From the NCBI GenBank assembly GCA_016713105.1, contig JADJPS010000006.1, forward strand, positions 169,532 to 233,531: 64,000 bases of DNA, written 5' to 3'. The position numbers and the translations under genes are program-made. Positions 55,585-64,000 of this stretch are shown here, piece after piece. Below the pieces are notes generated by a model, which saw only the letters and a list, made by a program, of their open reading frames with translations, made no database searches and was not told the origin of the DNA. The DNA comes from Devosia sp. Lineage in GTDB: Bacteria; Pseudomonadota; Alphaproteobacteria; Rhizobiales; Devosiaceae. The stretch's first letter is position 1. Every line of letters starts with the position of its first letter.

Positions 55585-57061
55585 ATGAAGACGGATGCAG
55601 TTCTCCTCACCCCCGCGGAAATGTCGCGGGCCGACCGGCTGGCGGTGGCGGCGGGGGTGCCCTCGTTCAAGCTGATGGAGCATGCCGGCGCGGCAGTCGC
55701 CGAAGTGGTGCAGGAGCGCTATCCGGACGGCGAGGTGCTGGTGCTGTGCGGACCCGGCAACAATGGTGGCGACGGTTTCGTCGCTGCCAAGAAGCTCAGG
55801 GAAGCCGGGCGGCAGGTGCGCGTGGCCCTGTTCGGGGCGCGCGAGCGGCTGCATGGCGACGCCGGGTTCTTCGCCGACCTGTGGGACGCCCCCATACCCG
55901 AGGCACGGCCGGACGGCGTCGCCGGGGCGGCGGTGATCGTCGACGCGCTGCTGGGCGCGGGGCTCGACCGCGACATCGAGGGGGCCCTCGCCGAGATCAT
56001 CGCCGCAATCAACGAGGCGCGGCTGCCGGTCGTGGCTGTGGACGTGCCGAGCGGGATCGATGGCGCCTCGGGCCAGGTGCGCGGCGCGGCGGTCGTGGCC
56101 GATGTGTCGGTGACCTTCTTCCGGCTGAAGCCGGGGCACCTGCTGCTGCCGGGGCGCGTGCGCTGTGGAGAGATGGTGCTGAGACAGATCGGCATTCCGC
56201 AAAGCGTGCTCGCAGACATCCGCCCGCAGCTTCATCTCCAACGGGCCGGGGCTGTGGCAACTGCCGCTGCCGGACCCGGAGGGGCACAAGTTCACGCGCG
56301 GGCATTGCGTGGTGTACTCGGGCCCGCCGCTGCAGACCGGCGCCAGCCGGCTGACGGCGACGGCAGCGCTCAGGAGCGGGGCAGGGCTGGTGACGCTGGC
56401 GGGCCCCCATTCGTCACTGCTGGTGCAGGCCAACCACGTGACCGCCATCATGCTGAAGCCGGTGGATGGCGCGGCGAGCCTGGCGCTGCTGATGCAGGAC
56501 CACAAGGTGACGTCGTTCGTCATCGGCCCGGCAGCCGGGGTGGGCGATGCAACGAGGGCCAACGTGCTTGCCATACTCAATGGCGGCCCGGCGGCAGTGC
56601 TCGATGCCGATGCCCTCACCAGCTGCAAGGACAGCCCGGAGGCGCTGTTCTCGGCGATCAAGATGAAGCCCGACCGGCCGGTGGTGATGACCCCGCACGA
56701 GGGTGAGTTCGAGCGGCTGTTCGGCAAGGTGGATGGCAGCAAGCTCGACCGGGCACGTTCGGCGGCGCTGCGCTCGGGCGCCGTGGTGGTGCTGAAAGGC
56801 GCCGATACGGTGGTGGCGGCCCCGGACGGCCGGGCGGTGATCAATGCCAATGCACCGGCGACGCTGGGCACCGCCGGTTCGGGAGACGTGCTGGCGGGGA
56901 TCGTGGCCGGACTGATGGCGCAGGGCATGGACGGCTTCGGCGCGGCATGCGCCGGGGTGTGGATTCACGGCGAGGCGGCAAACCTATTCGGTCGGCCGGG
57001 GCTGATTGCGGAAGACGTGCCGGAGCTGCTGCCGGACGTGCTGGCGGCGCTGCTGGGGTAG
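55585..57061 (+). CDS. nnr: Bifunctional NAD(P)H-hydrate repair enzyme, frame broken near 56230
   Basis: Repairs damaged NAD(P)H hydrates: the N-terminal YjeF_N domain is the epimerase (GPGNNGGDGFVAAKKL, VDVPSGIDG), the C-terminal domain the ADP-dependent dehydratase (TPHEGEFERLFG, GTAGSGDVLAGIVAG). The two are in different frames. At 56230, after DIRPQ, one extra base (or two lost) separates them; dropping C56230 joins DIRPQ to FISNGPGLW. Total about 490 residues, full length. Homologues are single fused proteins in bacteria, so this is probably a base error rather than natural splitting. Confidence 0.9.
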
Positions 57062-57084
57062 GGCATCGGAGCCCGGCGTGACGC

Positions 57085-57540
57085 CTACTTCGCCACCTGC
57101 GCGTAGCCCTCGCCGGTCCATTCGAAGTTCAGCGTGAAATCGGGGTGCACGAGGACGAGGCTCAGCCAGCCGTTGGCGGCGGGGCCGGTGGACCACATCG
57201 ACGGCTCGCCATTGATGAAGGTGTCGCTCTCGATGGGCAGTTCGTGCCATTTGGCCGTACTGCGCTCCAGCCGGTAGAGGCGGGGCACACACCCGGCGCT
57301 GCCGCAGAAATAGCTGGCATCGGCGAAGGCGAAGATGTCGCGCGTGCCGTCGCCGTCGAGATCGACCAGCCCGACCGAGACGGTTTCGTCGTCACGCAGC
57401 GGTTCGCCGCGTTCGACGCTCATCAGGGAGCGCGCGATATTGACGGCCGGGCCGGTGTCGGTGAATTCGATCGGCTCCGCGGCGGACGCAGGACCGACGA
57501 AGAGCAGGGCGGCGAGGGCGGCTGCGAAGGGTTTCACCAT
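57085..57540 (-). CDS. Secreted protein with a calcium-type repeat
   Basis: 151 residues with a signal peptide ending GPASAAE. The mature part holds one DLDGDGTRDIFAF segment, the Asp-rich calcium-binding loop of FG-GAP/VCBS repeats, and a pair of Cys (FCGSAGCVP). Periplasmic or exported; function unknown. Its ATG overlaps the stop of the P450 gene (ATGGTGA), so it is the second gene of a coupled pair. Confidence 0.75.
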   Translation of the reverse strand: MVKPFAAALAALLFVGPASAAEPIEFTDTGPAVNIARSLMSVERGEPLRDDETVSVGLVDLDGDGTRDIFAFADASYFCGSAGCVPRLYRLERSTAKWHELPIESDTFINGEPSMWSTGPAANGWLSLVLVHPDFTLNFEWTGEGYAQVAK

Positions 57541-58796
57541 TGGACGTCGAGACGCTCCAGTCCGTGGAAGTGGTAGATGTTCCTGTATTGCGGCTCGCCG
57601 GCCAGCCTGAGCCCCGGCAGCCGGTCGAACAGCGTCCGCATCGCCACCTGCATCTCGATGCGCGCCAGCGGGGCGCCGATGCAGAAGTGGATGCCGGCGC
57701 CGAAGCTGACGTTCTGGCCATCGGTGCGGAACGGGTCGAACCGGTTGGCATGGGCAAAGCGGGTGGGGTCGCGGTTGGCGGCGGCGAGCATTAGGCCGAT
57801 GGTCTCGCCTTGCTTGAAGCTGCGCCCGTTCGCCAGCGTCACGTCCTGGAGCGCGTAGCGGGTGAACATGTGGAGCGGGGCGTCATAGCGGATGCACTCT
57901 TCCACCGTCGCCTCGGTCTGGTTTTCGTCGGCGAACAGCGACCTGGGGTCGAGGCCGCTTTCGAGGATGGCCTTCACCCCGTTGCCGGTGGTGTGCACGG
58001 TGGCCTCGTGGCCGGCATTGAGCAGCAGGATGGTGGTGGAGACCACCTCCTCCTCGCTCAGCTTCTCGCCGTCGACCTCGGAGGTCAGCATGTGGGTGAG
58101 CAGGTCCTCGCGCGGCTGCCGGCGGCGCTCGTCGATCATGGTGCGGACATAGTCCATGAACTCGATCGAAGCCTGGTTGGCGTCGAGTTCGGTCTCATGG
58201 GTGACGCCGAACATGTACATGGCGACCATGCGGTTGGACCAGGCGACGAGCTGCATCGCCATGTCAGCCGGCAGTCCGATCATCTCGGCGATGACCACGG
58301 CCGGCACCGGGGCGGCGAAGGACTTCAGCAGCTCGGTGCCGCCATCGGCCGCAAAGCCATCGATCAGTTCGTTGGCGAGCCGTGCGATGCGCGGCCGGAG
58401 CTGCTCGACATGGCGCGAGACGAAGGCGCGATTGACCAGCTTCCTGAGCCGCGTGTGGGCGGGCGGCTCGAGCGTCAGCAGCGAGTACTTCTCGGTCTGG
58501 TCGAACGCGGCGGTATGCGGCTTGGGCGGCGCCATGCCGAGCTGTTCGCGGCTCATCACGTGCAGGATCTGGCGGCCGAAGCGCCGGTCGCGCAGCAGCG
58601 CGTTGACATCGTCGAGGCCGGCAAAGCACCAGTGGCCATAGTTCTCCCAGTGGAACACCGGGGCGCTGGCGTGCACCGCATCATAGAAGCGGTAGGGATC
58701 GCGGTAGAAGCCGGGATCGCGCGGCTGGGCGGTAGCGCGGGCATCGGCGAGCGAATAGGGAGGCGGGCTGGACAATCGAAGACCTTGGGCGGGCAC
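57534..58796 (-). CDS. Cytochrome P450
   Basis: Haem monooxygenase of the bacterial soluble CYP class, about 420 residues. I-helix oxygen-binding segment LLNAGHEATVHTTGNG, ExxR motif in EECIRYDAP, and the haem-ligand signature FGAGIHFCIGAPLAR with the Cys. No ferredoxin or reductase is nearby, so redox partners must come from elsewhere. The start is uncertain; GTG 58796 gives a family-length protein, and the longer open frame is repeat sequence. Substrate unknown. Confidence 0.87.
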   Translation of the reverse strand: MPAQGLRLSSPPPYSLADARATAQPRDPGFYRDPYRFYDAVHASAPVFHWENYGHWCFAGLDDVNALLRDRRFGRQILHVMSREQLGMAPPKPHTAAFDQTEKYSLLTLEPPAHTRLRKLVNRAFVSRHVEQLRPRIARLANELIDGFAADGGTELLKSFAAPVPAVVIAEMIGLPADMAMQLVAWSNRMVAMYMFGVTHETELDANQASIEFMDYVRTMIDERRRQPREDLLTHMLTSEVDGEKLSEEEVVSTTILLLNAGHEATVHTTGNGVKAILESGLDPRSLFADENQTEATVEECIRYDAPLHMFTRYALQDVTLANGRSFKQGETIGLMLAAANRDPTRFAHANRFDPFRTDGQNVSFGAGIHFCIGAPLARIEMQVAMRTLFDRLPGLRLAGEPQYRNIYHFHGLERLDVQW

Positions 58797-58914
58797 TGTG
58801 ACGGTGCATGCTACATGGCTTCGTGCCCGAAGGTGAAGCCGCCCGGGGCGAAGAAAGCGCTTGCGATGCGGGCAAACTCGGCTAGAGCAGGACCGCCGGG
58901 ACGGTTTCGCAGAC

Positions 58915-58988
58915 TTCATCCTGAGCGTGTCGAAGGGGAGGTCGGACGCATCGCGCCGTCCTCGTGGTTCGACGGGCTCGCCATGAGG
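58915..58988. repeat. Dispersed stem-loop repeat
   Basis: Arms CTGAGCGTGTCGAA and TTCGACGGGCTCG pair imperfectly around a loop rich in CGTCC/GGACG. The sequence TTCATCCTGAGC followed by GTGTCGAAGG is a widespread intergenic repeat of alphaproteobacteria. It lies between the P450 gene and the divergent 77-residue ORF. Confidence 0.65.
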
Positions 58989-59034
58989 GCGAACCGGACG
59001 CGAGCCCGGCCGAACGACAGACGGAGCAACCGCC

Positions 59035-59268
59035 GTGAGCGACCTGACGCTGAGCGAAGCCATCGACAACATCTACGCCTCGCTGAAGGCCAACAATGCC
59101 GACATCGACGTGCACATCGCGGCGCTGAAGGCGGCGCTGGCCAGGGACGGCGTCAAGGAAGCGGTATTCGATCCGGCGCGGCTGGCGCAGAACAACCGGC
59201 AAGGGCGCAAGACCATGCAGGCGTACTTCAAGAAGCGCGGCGTGGCGGTGACGTTTGCGGCGGGCTAG
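59035..59268 (+). CDS. Hypothetical small protein
   Basis: 77 residues, GTG start behind CGGAGC. Predicted helical throughout, with the conserved-looking phrases EAIDNIYASLKANNADIDVH and QGRKTMQAYFKKRGV. No domain recognised. The regular amphipathic pattern and codon use like its neighbours suggest a real gene. It ends four bases into the convergent toxin gene. Confidence 0.65.
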   Translation: MSDLTLSEAIDNIYASLKANNADIDVHIAALKAALARDGVKEAVFDPARLAQNNRQGRKTMQAYFKKRGVAVTFAAG

Positions 59269-59612
59269 GCGCGTGCCAGCCGCAGGGTCTCTGCAAGTTC
59301 GATCTGCACCTGCAGCAGTTCGCCATCACCGAGCCGTCCTATCCGTTCTGCGACAGCGGACTCTATCGTCGCGATCTTGGCCGTCCGCACCATCGACGGC
59401 GCCATCAGCCCGGTCGAGTGTACCGGCGACCGGATTGGAACGTCACCAACCCAACTTCTATTCTCCCGGCTGGTGATCATCAGCGCCCACACCAGCATGC
59501 CGCCCGCAAGTTCGCCACCCGAAACGACAAGCGCCGGACGATGCTGGTGGGTATCGCGGTTGGTGTAGGGGAAGGGAACGCGGACGATATCGCCCGGCTC
59601 AAAGCGTGGCAT
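59265..59612 (-). CDS. PemK/MazF-type toxin
   Basis: Type II toxin, 115 residues. The family start is FEPGDIVRVPFPYTNRD with the RPALVVSG strand that follows; these are RNA-cleaving interferases in characterised members. The antitoxin gene lies upstream and overlaps it by 14 bases, so the antitoxin is translated first. Start ATG 59612 is chosen because it fits the domain start; the longer frame is antitoxin DNA. Confidence 0.85.
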   Translation of the reverse strand: MPRFEPGDIVRVPFPYTNRDTHQHRPALVVSGGELAGGMLVWALMITSRENRSWVGDVPIRSPVHSTGLMAPSMVRTAKIATIESAVAERIGRLGDGELLQVQIELAETLRLARA

Positions 59613-59820
59613 AGGCCTTCCGGTCCGCTTCGCTGTCCCACTCTTCAAAAACGACGAATGGGTCGTCAACGACAGCTGCACTTGAGCGGGCGCGTGTCAG
59701 GATGACGCGCGTCCCCTCGATCTGGTAGAGCAGTTCATCGCCTTCCGTCAGTCCCAACGCCGCTCGCACCGGCTGTGGAATTGTGGTCTGCGCCTTGCTC
59801 GAAAGCTTACTGGTGATCAT
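59599..59820 (-). CDS. AbrB/MazE-type antitoxin
   Basis: 73 residues. The swapped-hairpin AbrB domain is SKLSSKAQTTIPQPVRAALG followed by LTEGDELLYQIEGTRV; the acidic tail (VDDPFVVFEEWDSEAD) is where such antitoxins wrap the toxin. The start follows GGAGATGCA. Together with the PemK-like toxin it forms a typical addiction module behind a perfect palindromic operator. Confidence 0.88.
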   Translation of the reverse strand: MITSKLSSKAQTTIPQPVRAALGLTEGDELLYQIEGTRVILTRARSSAAVVDDPFVVFEEWDSEADRKAYATL

Positions 59821-59837
59821 TGCATCTCCTGACCAGA

Positions 59838-59858
59838 AGGTAAGGAAACTCCTTACCT
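59838..59858. promoter_or_regulatory. Operator of the AbrB/PemK module
   Basis: AGGTAAGGA and TCCTTACCT, perfect 9-base arms with a 3-base spacer, 18 bases before the antitoxin start. AbrB-type antitoxins bind such sites with their toxin to repress their own promoter. Confidence 0.7.
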
Positions 59859-60051
59859 GCTGCAAGCTGCCCGCCGCTCCTAACCATACGGGCAGCTTCC
59901 CGCGATCCGTCGCATTGCGCCAATCTAGGCATATTGCCGGCCGCCACACTGCCGCCTGTGTCGCTTTACCGCGCGTTAAGCGAGCGTCACCTGCAATCGG
60001 CCGGATTACGTCAGGCTGATTCGAATTCCTTCAAAGGGGCAATCTCCACAA

Positions 60052-60675
60052 ATGAGAGATCCGGTCGAAACCTACATGAACCTCGTTCCGATGGTGGTCG
60101 AACAGACCAACCGCGGCGAACGCTCGTTCGACATCTTTTCCCGCCTGCTGCGCGAGCGCGTGGTGTTCGTGACGGGCGTGGTCGAGGACACGATGGCGTC
60201 GCTGATCGTGGCGCAGCTGCTGTTCCTCGAGAGCGAGAATCCCAAAAAGGAGATCAACCTCTACATCAACTCGCCGGGGGGCGTGGTGACGGCCGGGCTC
60301 TCGATCTACGACACCATGCAGTTCATCCGCCCGCCGGTCGCAACGCTGGTGATGGGGCAGGCGGCCTCGATGGGCTCGCTGCTGCTCGCCGCCGGCGAGA
60401 AGGGCCTGCGCGGCTCGCTGCCCAATTCGCGGGTGATGGTGCACCAGCCGTCGGGCGGCTTCCAGGGCCAGGTGACGGACATCCTGATCCACGCCAAGGA
60501 GGTCGAGGGGCTGAAGCGGCGACTCAACCAGATCTACGAGAAGCACACCGGCCGGACCTATGACGAGATCGAGAATGCGCTGGAGCGCGACCGGTTCCTG
60601 TCGCCCGAGGAGGCCAAGGCATTCGGCCTCATCGATCAAGTCTTCGAGAAGCGTGCGGTCCCGGACGCTTCGTGA
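60052..60675 (+). CDS. clpP: ATP-dependent Clp protease proteolytic subunit
   Basis: Barrel-forming serine protease, 207 residues. The catalytic Ser is in GQAASMGSLLLAAG, the His in VMVHQPSGGFQGQ, and the Asp further on in the conserved HTGRTYDEI region. It works with ClpX (next gene) and ClpA. In many alphaproteobacteria tig, clpP and clpX are nearly adjacent; here 4.6 kb of other genes, including the nnr, P450 and toxin-antitoxin genes, separates tig from clpP. Confidence 0.96.
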   Translation: MRDPVETYMNLVPMVVEQTNRGERSFDIFSRLLRERVVFVTGVVEDTMASLIVAQLLFLESENPKKEINLYINSPGGVVTAGLSIYDTMQFIRPPVATLVMGQAASMGSLLLAAGEKGLRGSLPNSRVMVHQPSGGFQGQVTDILIHAKEVEGLKRRLNQIYEKHTGRTYDEIENALERDRFLSPEEAKAFGLIDQVFEKRAVPDAS

Positions 60676-60851
60676 GCGTTTTACCCATTAAGGTGAATCT
60701 CCGACGCACCCTTGTGTGTGACACTTGTGTGATTGTGTGGGTCCCGGCTGGCCGTTAAGGTCGGTCGGGCTTACATTTTGTTTAGGTCTCCCGCGCTAGC
60801 TATCTATGTGAGGCGTGGGAATTGGGAGCCCGAACTCCCGGGAGTGACAGG

Positions 60852-62128
60852 ATGTCCAAGGACACGACCAGCGGCGAATCCTCCAAGAACACGCTCTACT
60901 GCTCGTTCTGCGGAAAGTCGCAGCACGAGGTCAGAAAGCTCATCGCCGGCCCGACGGTGTTCATCTGCGATGAATGCGTCGAGCTGTGCATGGACATCAT
61001 CCGCGAGGAGAACAAGACCTCGATGGTGAAGTCCTCGGACGGGGTGCCGACCCCCGCCGAGATCTGCAAGGTGCTGGACGACTACGTCATCGGGCAGTAT
61101 CGCGCCAAGCGCGTGCTGAGCGTGGCGGTGCACAACCACTACAAGCGCCTGCATCACGCCACCAAGAACCAGGACATCGAGCTCAGCAAGTCCAACATCC
61201 TGCTGATCGGCCCGACCGGTACCGGCAAGACTCTGCTGGCGCAGACGCTGGCCCGCATCCTCGACGTGCCCTTCACCATGGCCGACGCCACGACGCTGAC
61301 GGAAGCCGGCTATGTCGGCGAGGACGTCGAGAACATCATCCTCAAGCTGCTGCAGGCCGCCGACTACAATGTCGAGAAGGCGCAGCGCGGCATCGTCTAC
61401 ATCGACGAGGTCGACAAGATTTCGAGGAAGTCCGACAACCCGTCCATCACCCGCGACGTCTCGGGCGAGGGCGTGCAGCAGGCCCTGCTGAAGATCATGG
61501 AAGGCACTGTTGCCAGCGTGCCGCCGCAGGGCGGGCGCAAGCATCCGCAACAGGAATTCCTGCAGGTCGACACCACCAACATCCTGTTCATCTGCGGCGG
61601 GGCCTTCGACGGCCTCGAAAAGCTGATCTCGGCGCGCTCCGAGGGCTCGGGCATCGGCTTTGCCGCCGTGGTCAGGACCCCAAGGACCGGCGCGTCGGCG
61701 ACCTGCTCAAGGACGTGCAGCCGGAAGACCTGGTGAAGTTCGGGCTGATCCCCGAGTTCATCGGTCGCCTGCCGGTGCTGGCGACGCTCGAGGACCTCGA
61801 CGAGCCGGCGCTGATCCAGATCCTCACCGAGCCCAAGAACGCGCTGGTGCGCCAGTACCAGCGGCTGTTCTCGATGGAGGAGGTGGAACTCACCTTCCAC
61901 GAGGACGCGCTCAAGGCGATCGCCAAGCACGCCATCGAGCGCAAGACCGGCGCGCGCGGCCTGCGCTCGATCATGGAGGGGATCCTCCTCGACACCATGT
62001 ACGACCTGCCCTCGCTCGAGGGCGTCGAGGAAGTGGTGATCAGCGAGGAAGTGGTGAACGGCAAGGACGCCCGGCCGCTCTACATCTATGCCGAGCGCAA
62101 GAAGGAAGAGCTGTCCTCGAGCGCCTGA
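60852..62128 (+). CDS. clpX: Clp protease ATPase subunit ClpX, frame broken near 61676
   Basis: AAA+ unfoldase that feeds substrates to ClpP. The N-terminal zinc-binding domain has YCSFCGKSQ and FICDECVELC; Walker A is GPTGTGKT, Walker B IVYIDEVDKI, the pore loop YVGEDVEN, and the IGF loop (GSGIGFAA). The frame breaks in the GG at 61675-61676: one more G joins GFAAVVR to DPKDRRVGDLL, and the rest runs to 62128 including the sensor-2 region TGARGLRSIMEG. Total near 425 residues. Because ClpX is essential in related organisms, I read the break as a sequence error. It starts 176 bases after clpP. Confidence 0.94.
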
Positions 62129-62157
62129 CGCGAGCAGCAGCAAGCGCGTGACACAAG

Positions 62158-62186
62158 ACGCCGGGGCCGATGTCCCCGGCGTTGTG
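62158..62186 (+). terminator. Terminator-like hairpin after clpX
   Basis: ACGCCGGGG and CCCCGGCGT, perfect 9-base arms with a 7-base loop, followed by a weak TTGTGCTGT. It lies 30 bases after the clpX stop. Confidence 0.65.
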
Positions 62187-62197
62187 CTGTCCGGCCC

Positions 62198-62590
62198 TCA
62201 GCCGCGGGTCAGCAGGTCGGCGATCGAGAGGCGCTGGCGCGGCAGGGTGAAGGGGACCTGCTGGCGGTCCCGCAGCCGGAACACGTCGCCCGAGCGGCTC
62301 TCGACCACGGTCAGCCGGTAGAGCTCATAGGGCACGCAGCGCCAGGCCGCGCTGTCGGTGGTGCCGTAGCGAAAGCAGATATCGGCCTCCTCGAAGCGCC
62401 AGCCGCCGCTCACCACCCGCGCCTGCCCCGAATGCCAGCGCCAGGCGCGCCCGTCGGCCGCCAGATACTCGATGCGGGTGCCGTTGGCCGCACTGAAGCT
62501 CAGTTGCGTCTGATTGCCCAGAAGCGGTGCCGCCTGAGCGGCCCCGGCGAGGACGGAGAGGAGGAGGGCGGCTAGAATTGTCTGACGCAC
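62198..62590 (-). CDS. Secreted hypothetical protein
   Basis: 130 residues with a signal peptide ending LAGAAQAAP. The mature part holds short beta segments, two Cys (ADICFRY and WRCVPYEL) and conserved-looking aromatic positions. No family recognised. The likely start is GTG 62590 (RQTILAALLLSVLAG); an ATG at 62632 has no good RBS. It converges with clpX. Confidence 0.65.
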   Translation of the reverse strand: MRQTILAALLLSVLAGAAQAAPLLGNQTQLSFSAANGTRIEYLAADGRAWRWHSGQARVVSGGWRFEEADICFRYGTTDSAAWRCVPYELYRLTVVESRSGDVFRLRDRQQVPFTLPRQRLSIADLLTRG

Positions 62591-62673
62591 GAAGGGCTTC
62601 CCGGTAACGATCGGCGCCGATCCATACAGCATCCGGGTTAAGGAGCAATCCCTTCCCCGGCGGGCGTCGCCCG

Positions 62674-63066
62674 TCAGTCCTCGGTGCGGCCGGCACCCTC
62701 GCGGTTGCGCTTGTAGCTGTGGCGGAGCCCGAAGGGCGGCAGCCATGCCTCGCGGCGGATCGTCCAGAGCTCGTAGGTGGGGCGGAACTGGTCCGGGGCA
62801 TCGAGGGCGCCGAGATGGATCTCGATCTCGTCGCCGGAGCGCGAGAACACCGACGAGCCGCAGCGCGGACAGAAATGCCGGCCGGCATAGTGGTGGGTTG
62901 CGCCGCTGACGGTCACCGCGGCCTCGGCAAAGATCGCCGAGGCGTGAAAAAGCGCGCCGTGCTGCTTGCGGCAATCGAGGCAATGGCAGATGCCGACGCG
63001 GTACGGGGCGCCGCGCGCCACAAAGCGCACCTCGCCGCAGAGGCACCCGCCGGTATGCTGGTCCAT
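62674..63066 (-). CDS. GFA/CENP-V-domain zinc protein
   Basis: 130-residue protein of the glutathione-dependent formaldehyde-activating (GFA) family. The zinc-binding motifs are all present: GGCLCGEVRF, ICHCLDCRKQHGA and FCPRCGSSVF. Many members bind zinc only; formaldehyde activity should not be assumed. It lies between two secreted-protein genes on the same strand and may share their transcript. Confidence 0.88.
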   Translation of the reverse strand: MDQHTGGCLCGEVRFVARGAPYRVGICHCLDCRKQHGALFHASAIFAEAAVTVSGATHHYAGRHFCPRCGSSVFSRSGDEIEIHLGALDAPDQFRPTYELWTIRREAWLPPFGLRHSYKRNREGAGRTED

Positions 63067-63082
63067 CGCCGTTCTCCCGCCG

Positions 63083-63382
63083 TCAGTCGCAGCCCTTGGG
63101 CAGTTCGAGCCGGTAGGTGGTCATTCCCGGGCCATCGGGCGGGATGGCGACGAGATAGACCACGAGGTCGCACTCCTTTGTGCGGACCGTCCACTCGCTG
63201 GCGCCATCGGCCCGCGTCCCGGTGTTCTCGACCGACCGCACCGGCGCCTGCCCCAGCGCATCGGCCACCTCGGGACTGCTCATGATGGTGTCGATGCGCT
63301 CGGCCGAATCGTAGAACGGCGAGAGCGCGGCAAGGGCCGGCGTGGCGGTGACGAGCAGGGCGAGGGCGATGAGGCGGCGCAT
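63083..63382 (-). CDS. Secreted hypothetical protein
   Basis: 99 residues, signal peptide ending TPALAA. Two Cys in the mature part (TKECDLVVY and the C-terminal LPKGCD) could form a disulfide. No family recognised. It precedes the GFA gene by 16 bases on the same strand, so co-transcription is likely. Confidence 0.65.
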   Translation of the reverse strand: MRRLIALALLVTATPALAALSPFYDSAERIDTIMSSPEVADALGQAPVRSVENTGTRADGASEWTVRTKECDLVVYLVAIPPDGPGMTTYRLELPKGCD

Positions 63383-64000
63383 GATGGGGTTCCGAGGGTG
63401 GTTCGGGGTGATTTAGCGGGTCGAGAGGGCACGGGGCAACAGCCTCGATGTCACCCCGGCGGGGGCGCCTTTGCCGGGGCCCGGGTGGGGAGGCCTCTCG
63501 GGATGGGCTCCGGCCCTTCGCCGGTGGGGGGGGAAGCCATCGGGCAAATCGATGCATCCGGCGGCCACTGGCCCCGGAGGATGTCAAAGAGCGCAGCGAC
63601 GGACCGGCGAGGCGTTTGCCCCTCGCGGGTAGTCCGCAGGTTAGTGAGGCTCACGCCTCGCCGGCCGGCCGGGAGTTCTTGGCTTGGCCCGAGCGGGTAT
63701 CGGGGACCGTCCCGGCGCCTCCACCCGATCCCGGAACCGCATCCCCCCGGGCCAGATCCACGGTGCGTTTCCACACCGGACGTTTCCAGGCAGGCCGTTC
63801 CCCTGCCCGAAGGCAGGTGGTCGTTGACCGGGGATGGTCTCCCGGCCGTGGCGGTTTGTCGGCGGCGCGGCCCTCCGTCCCTGACACGGGGTGAGGGCCT
63901 ACCAACTCAGACTTGGGCCCGGGCCGGCACGACTGCCGACCCACCCAACCTCCGCTGCACCGATCACTCGTCATGATCGCGCTTTCGAATGCGGCGGACG
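63383..64000. other. Right-end region without a supported gene
   Basis: 618 bases. Several frames stay open on both strands, but their translations are Arg/Gly/Pro-rich without any regular secondary structure or motif, as expected from GC-rich non-coding DNA. Some G/C-run palindromes (for example around 63455-63500 and 63520-63535) resemble the dispersed repeats elsewhere. The sequence is cut by the window edge, so a partial gene further right cannot be excluded. Confidence 0.5.

Noticed and set aside
60852..62128. clpX as a genuine pseudogene
   Set aside because: All motifs survive on both sides of a single missing base at a GG; loss of clpX is not tolerated in well-studied alphaproteobacteria.

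Overview
The window is high-GC, densely coded bacterial chromosome from an alphaproteobacterium, most likely of the order Hyphomicrobiales (rhizobia and relatives; a Devosia-like genus is a guess). The supporting signs are the suf gene order (cysteine desulfurase, sufB, sufC, sufD, sufS, sufT, sufA) behind an Irr-type iron box, a sigma-54/NtrC-type glnB-glnA promoter, the tig, clpP and clpX genes, an Omp25-like porin and the GTTAACC-type spacers. Nothing points to a plasmid or prophage. The only mobile DNA seen is one decayed IS30-family element.

Layout. 0-10.6 kb: nadK (cut by the left edge), prfB with its programmed frameshift, a 1105-residue fusion enzyme (2-oxo acid dehydrogenase E1 alpha and beta, a lipoyl domain and a FabH-like ketosynthase), an M23 peptidase, a Bcp peroxiredoxin and a giant AsmA/YhdP-like envelope protein. 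10.6-13.8 kb: a universal stress protein, a ParD/ParE-type toxin-antitoxin pair, tyrS and a small hydrolase. 13.8-22.1 kb: the SUF iron-sulfur cluster operon, with a two-helix membrane protein and a cupin inserted between sufB and sufC. 22.1-27.2 kb: IS30 remnant, APH-like kinase, a HEAT-repeat/HTH pair with its own inverted repeat, and a GT39 glycosyltransferase. 27.3-36.2 kb: aroA, an outer-membrane protein, an MFS exporter, an FAD monooxygenase with a zinc-finger protein, serS, surE and a GGDEF protein. 36.3-44.9 kb: DEAD-box helicase, parE, two tandem secreted paralogues, an ABC-F ATPase and two tandem PilZ paralogues. 44.9-53.8 kb: LysE exporter, DUF4432, DUF808, a spermidine-synthase-like protein, an OmpA-like protein, glnA, glnB and a class V aminotransferase. 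53.9-63.4 kb: tRNA-Leu, tig, nnr, a P450 unit, an AbrB/PemK toxin-antitoxin pair, clpP, clpX and small secreted or metal-binding proteins. The last 0.6 kb holds no gene I can support.

The most unusual gene is the fusion at 1800-5117. It joins the machinery that makes an acyl-lipoyl thioester from a 2-oxo acid to a complete FabH-type ketosynthase, without the E2 acyltransferase that normally passes the acyl group to CoA. This suggests direct channelling of a 2-oxo-acid-derived primer into a condensation. A second oddity is a roughly 69-residue insertion in seryl-tRNA synthetase.

Caution on quality: tyrS, tig, nnr, clpX and the ParD-like antitoxin each carry a single-base frame break, several at short G runs. 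Most of these genes are essential or highly conserved, so base-calling or assembly indels are likelier than gene decay. Coordinates for these genes span both frames.
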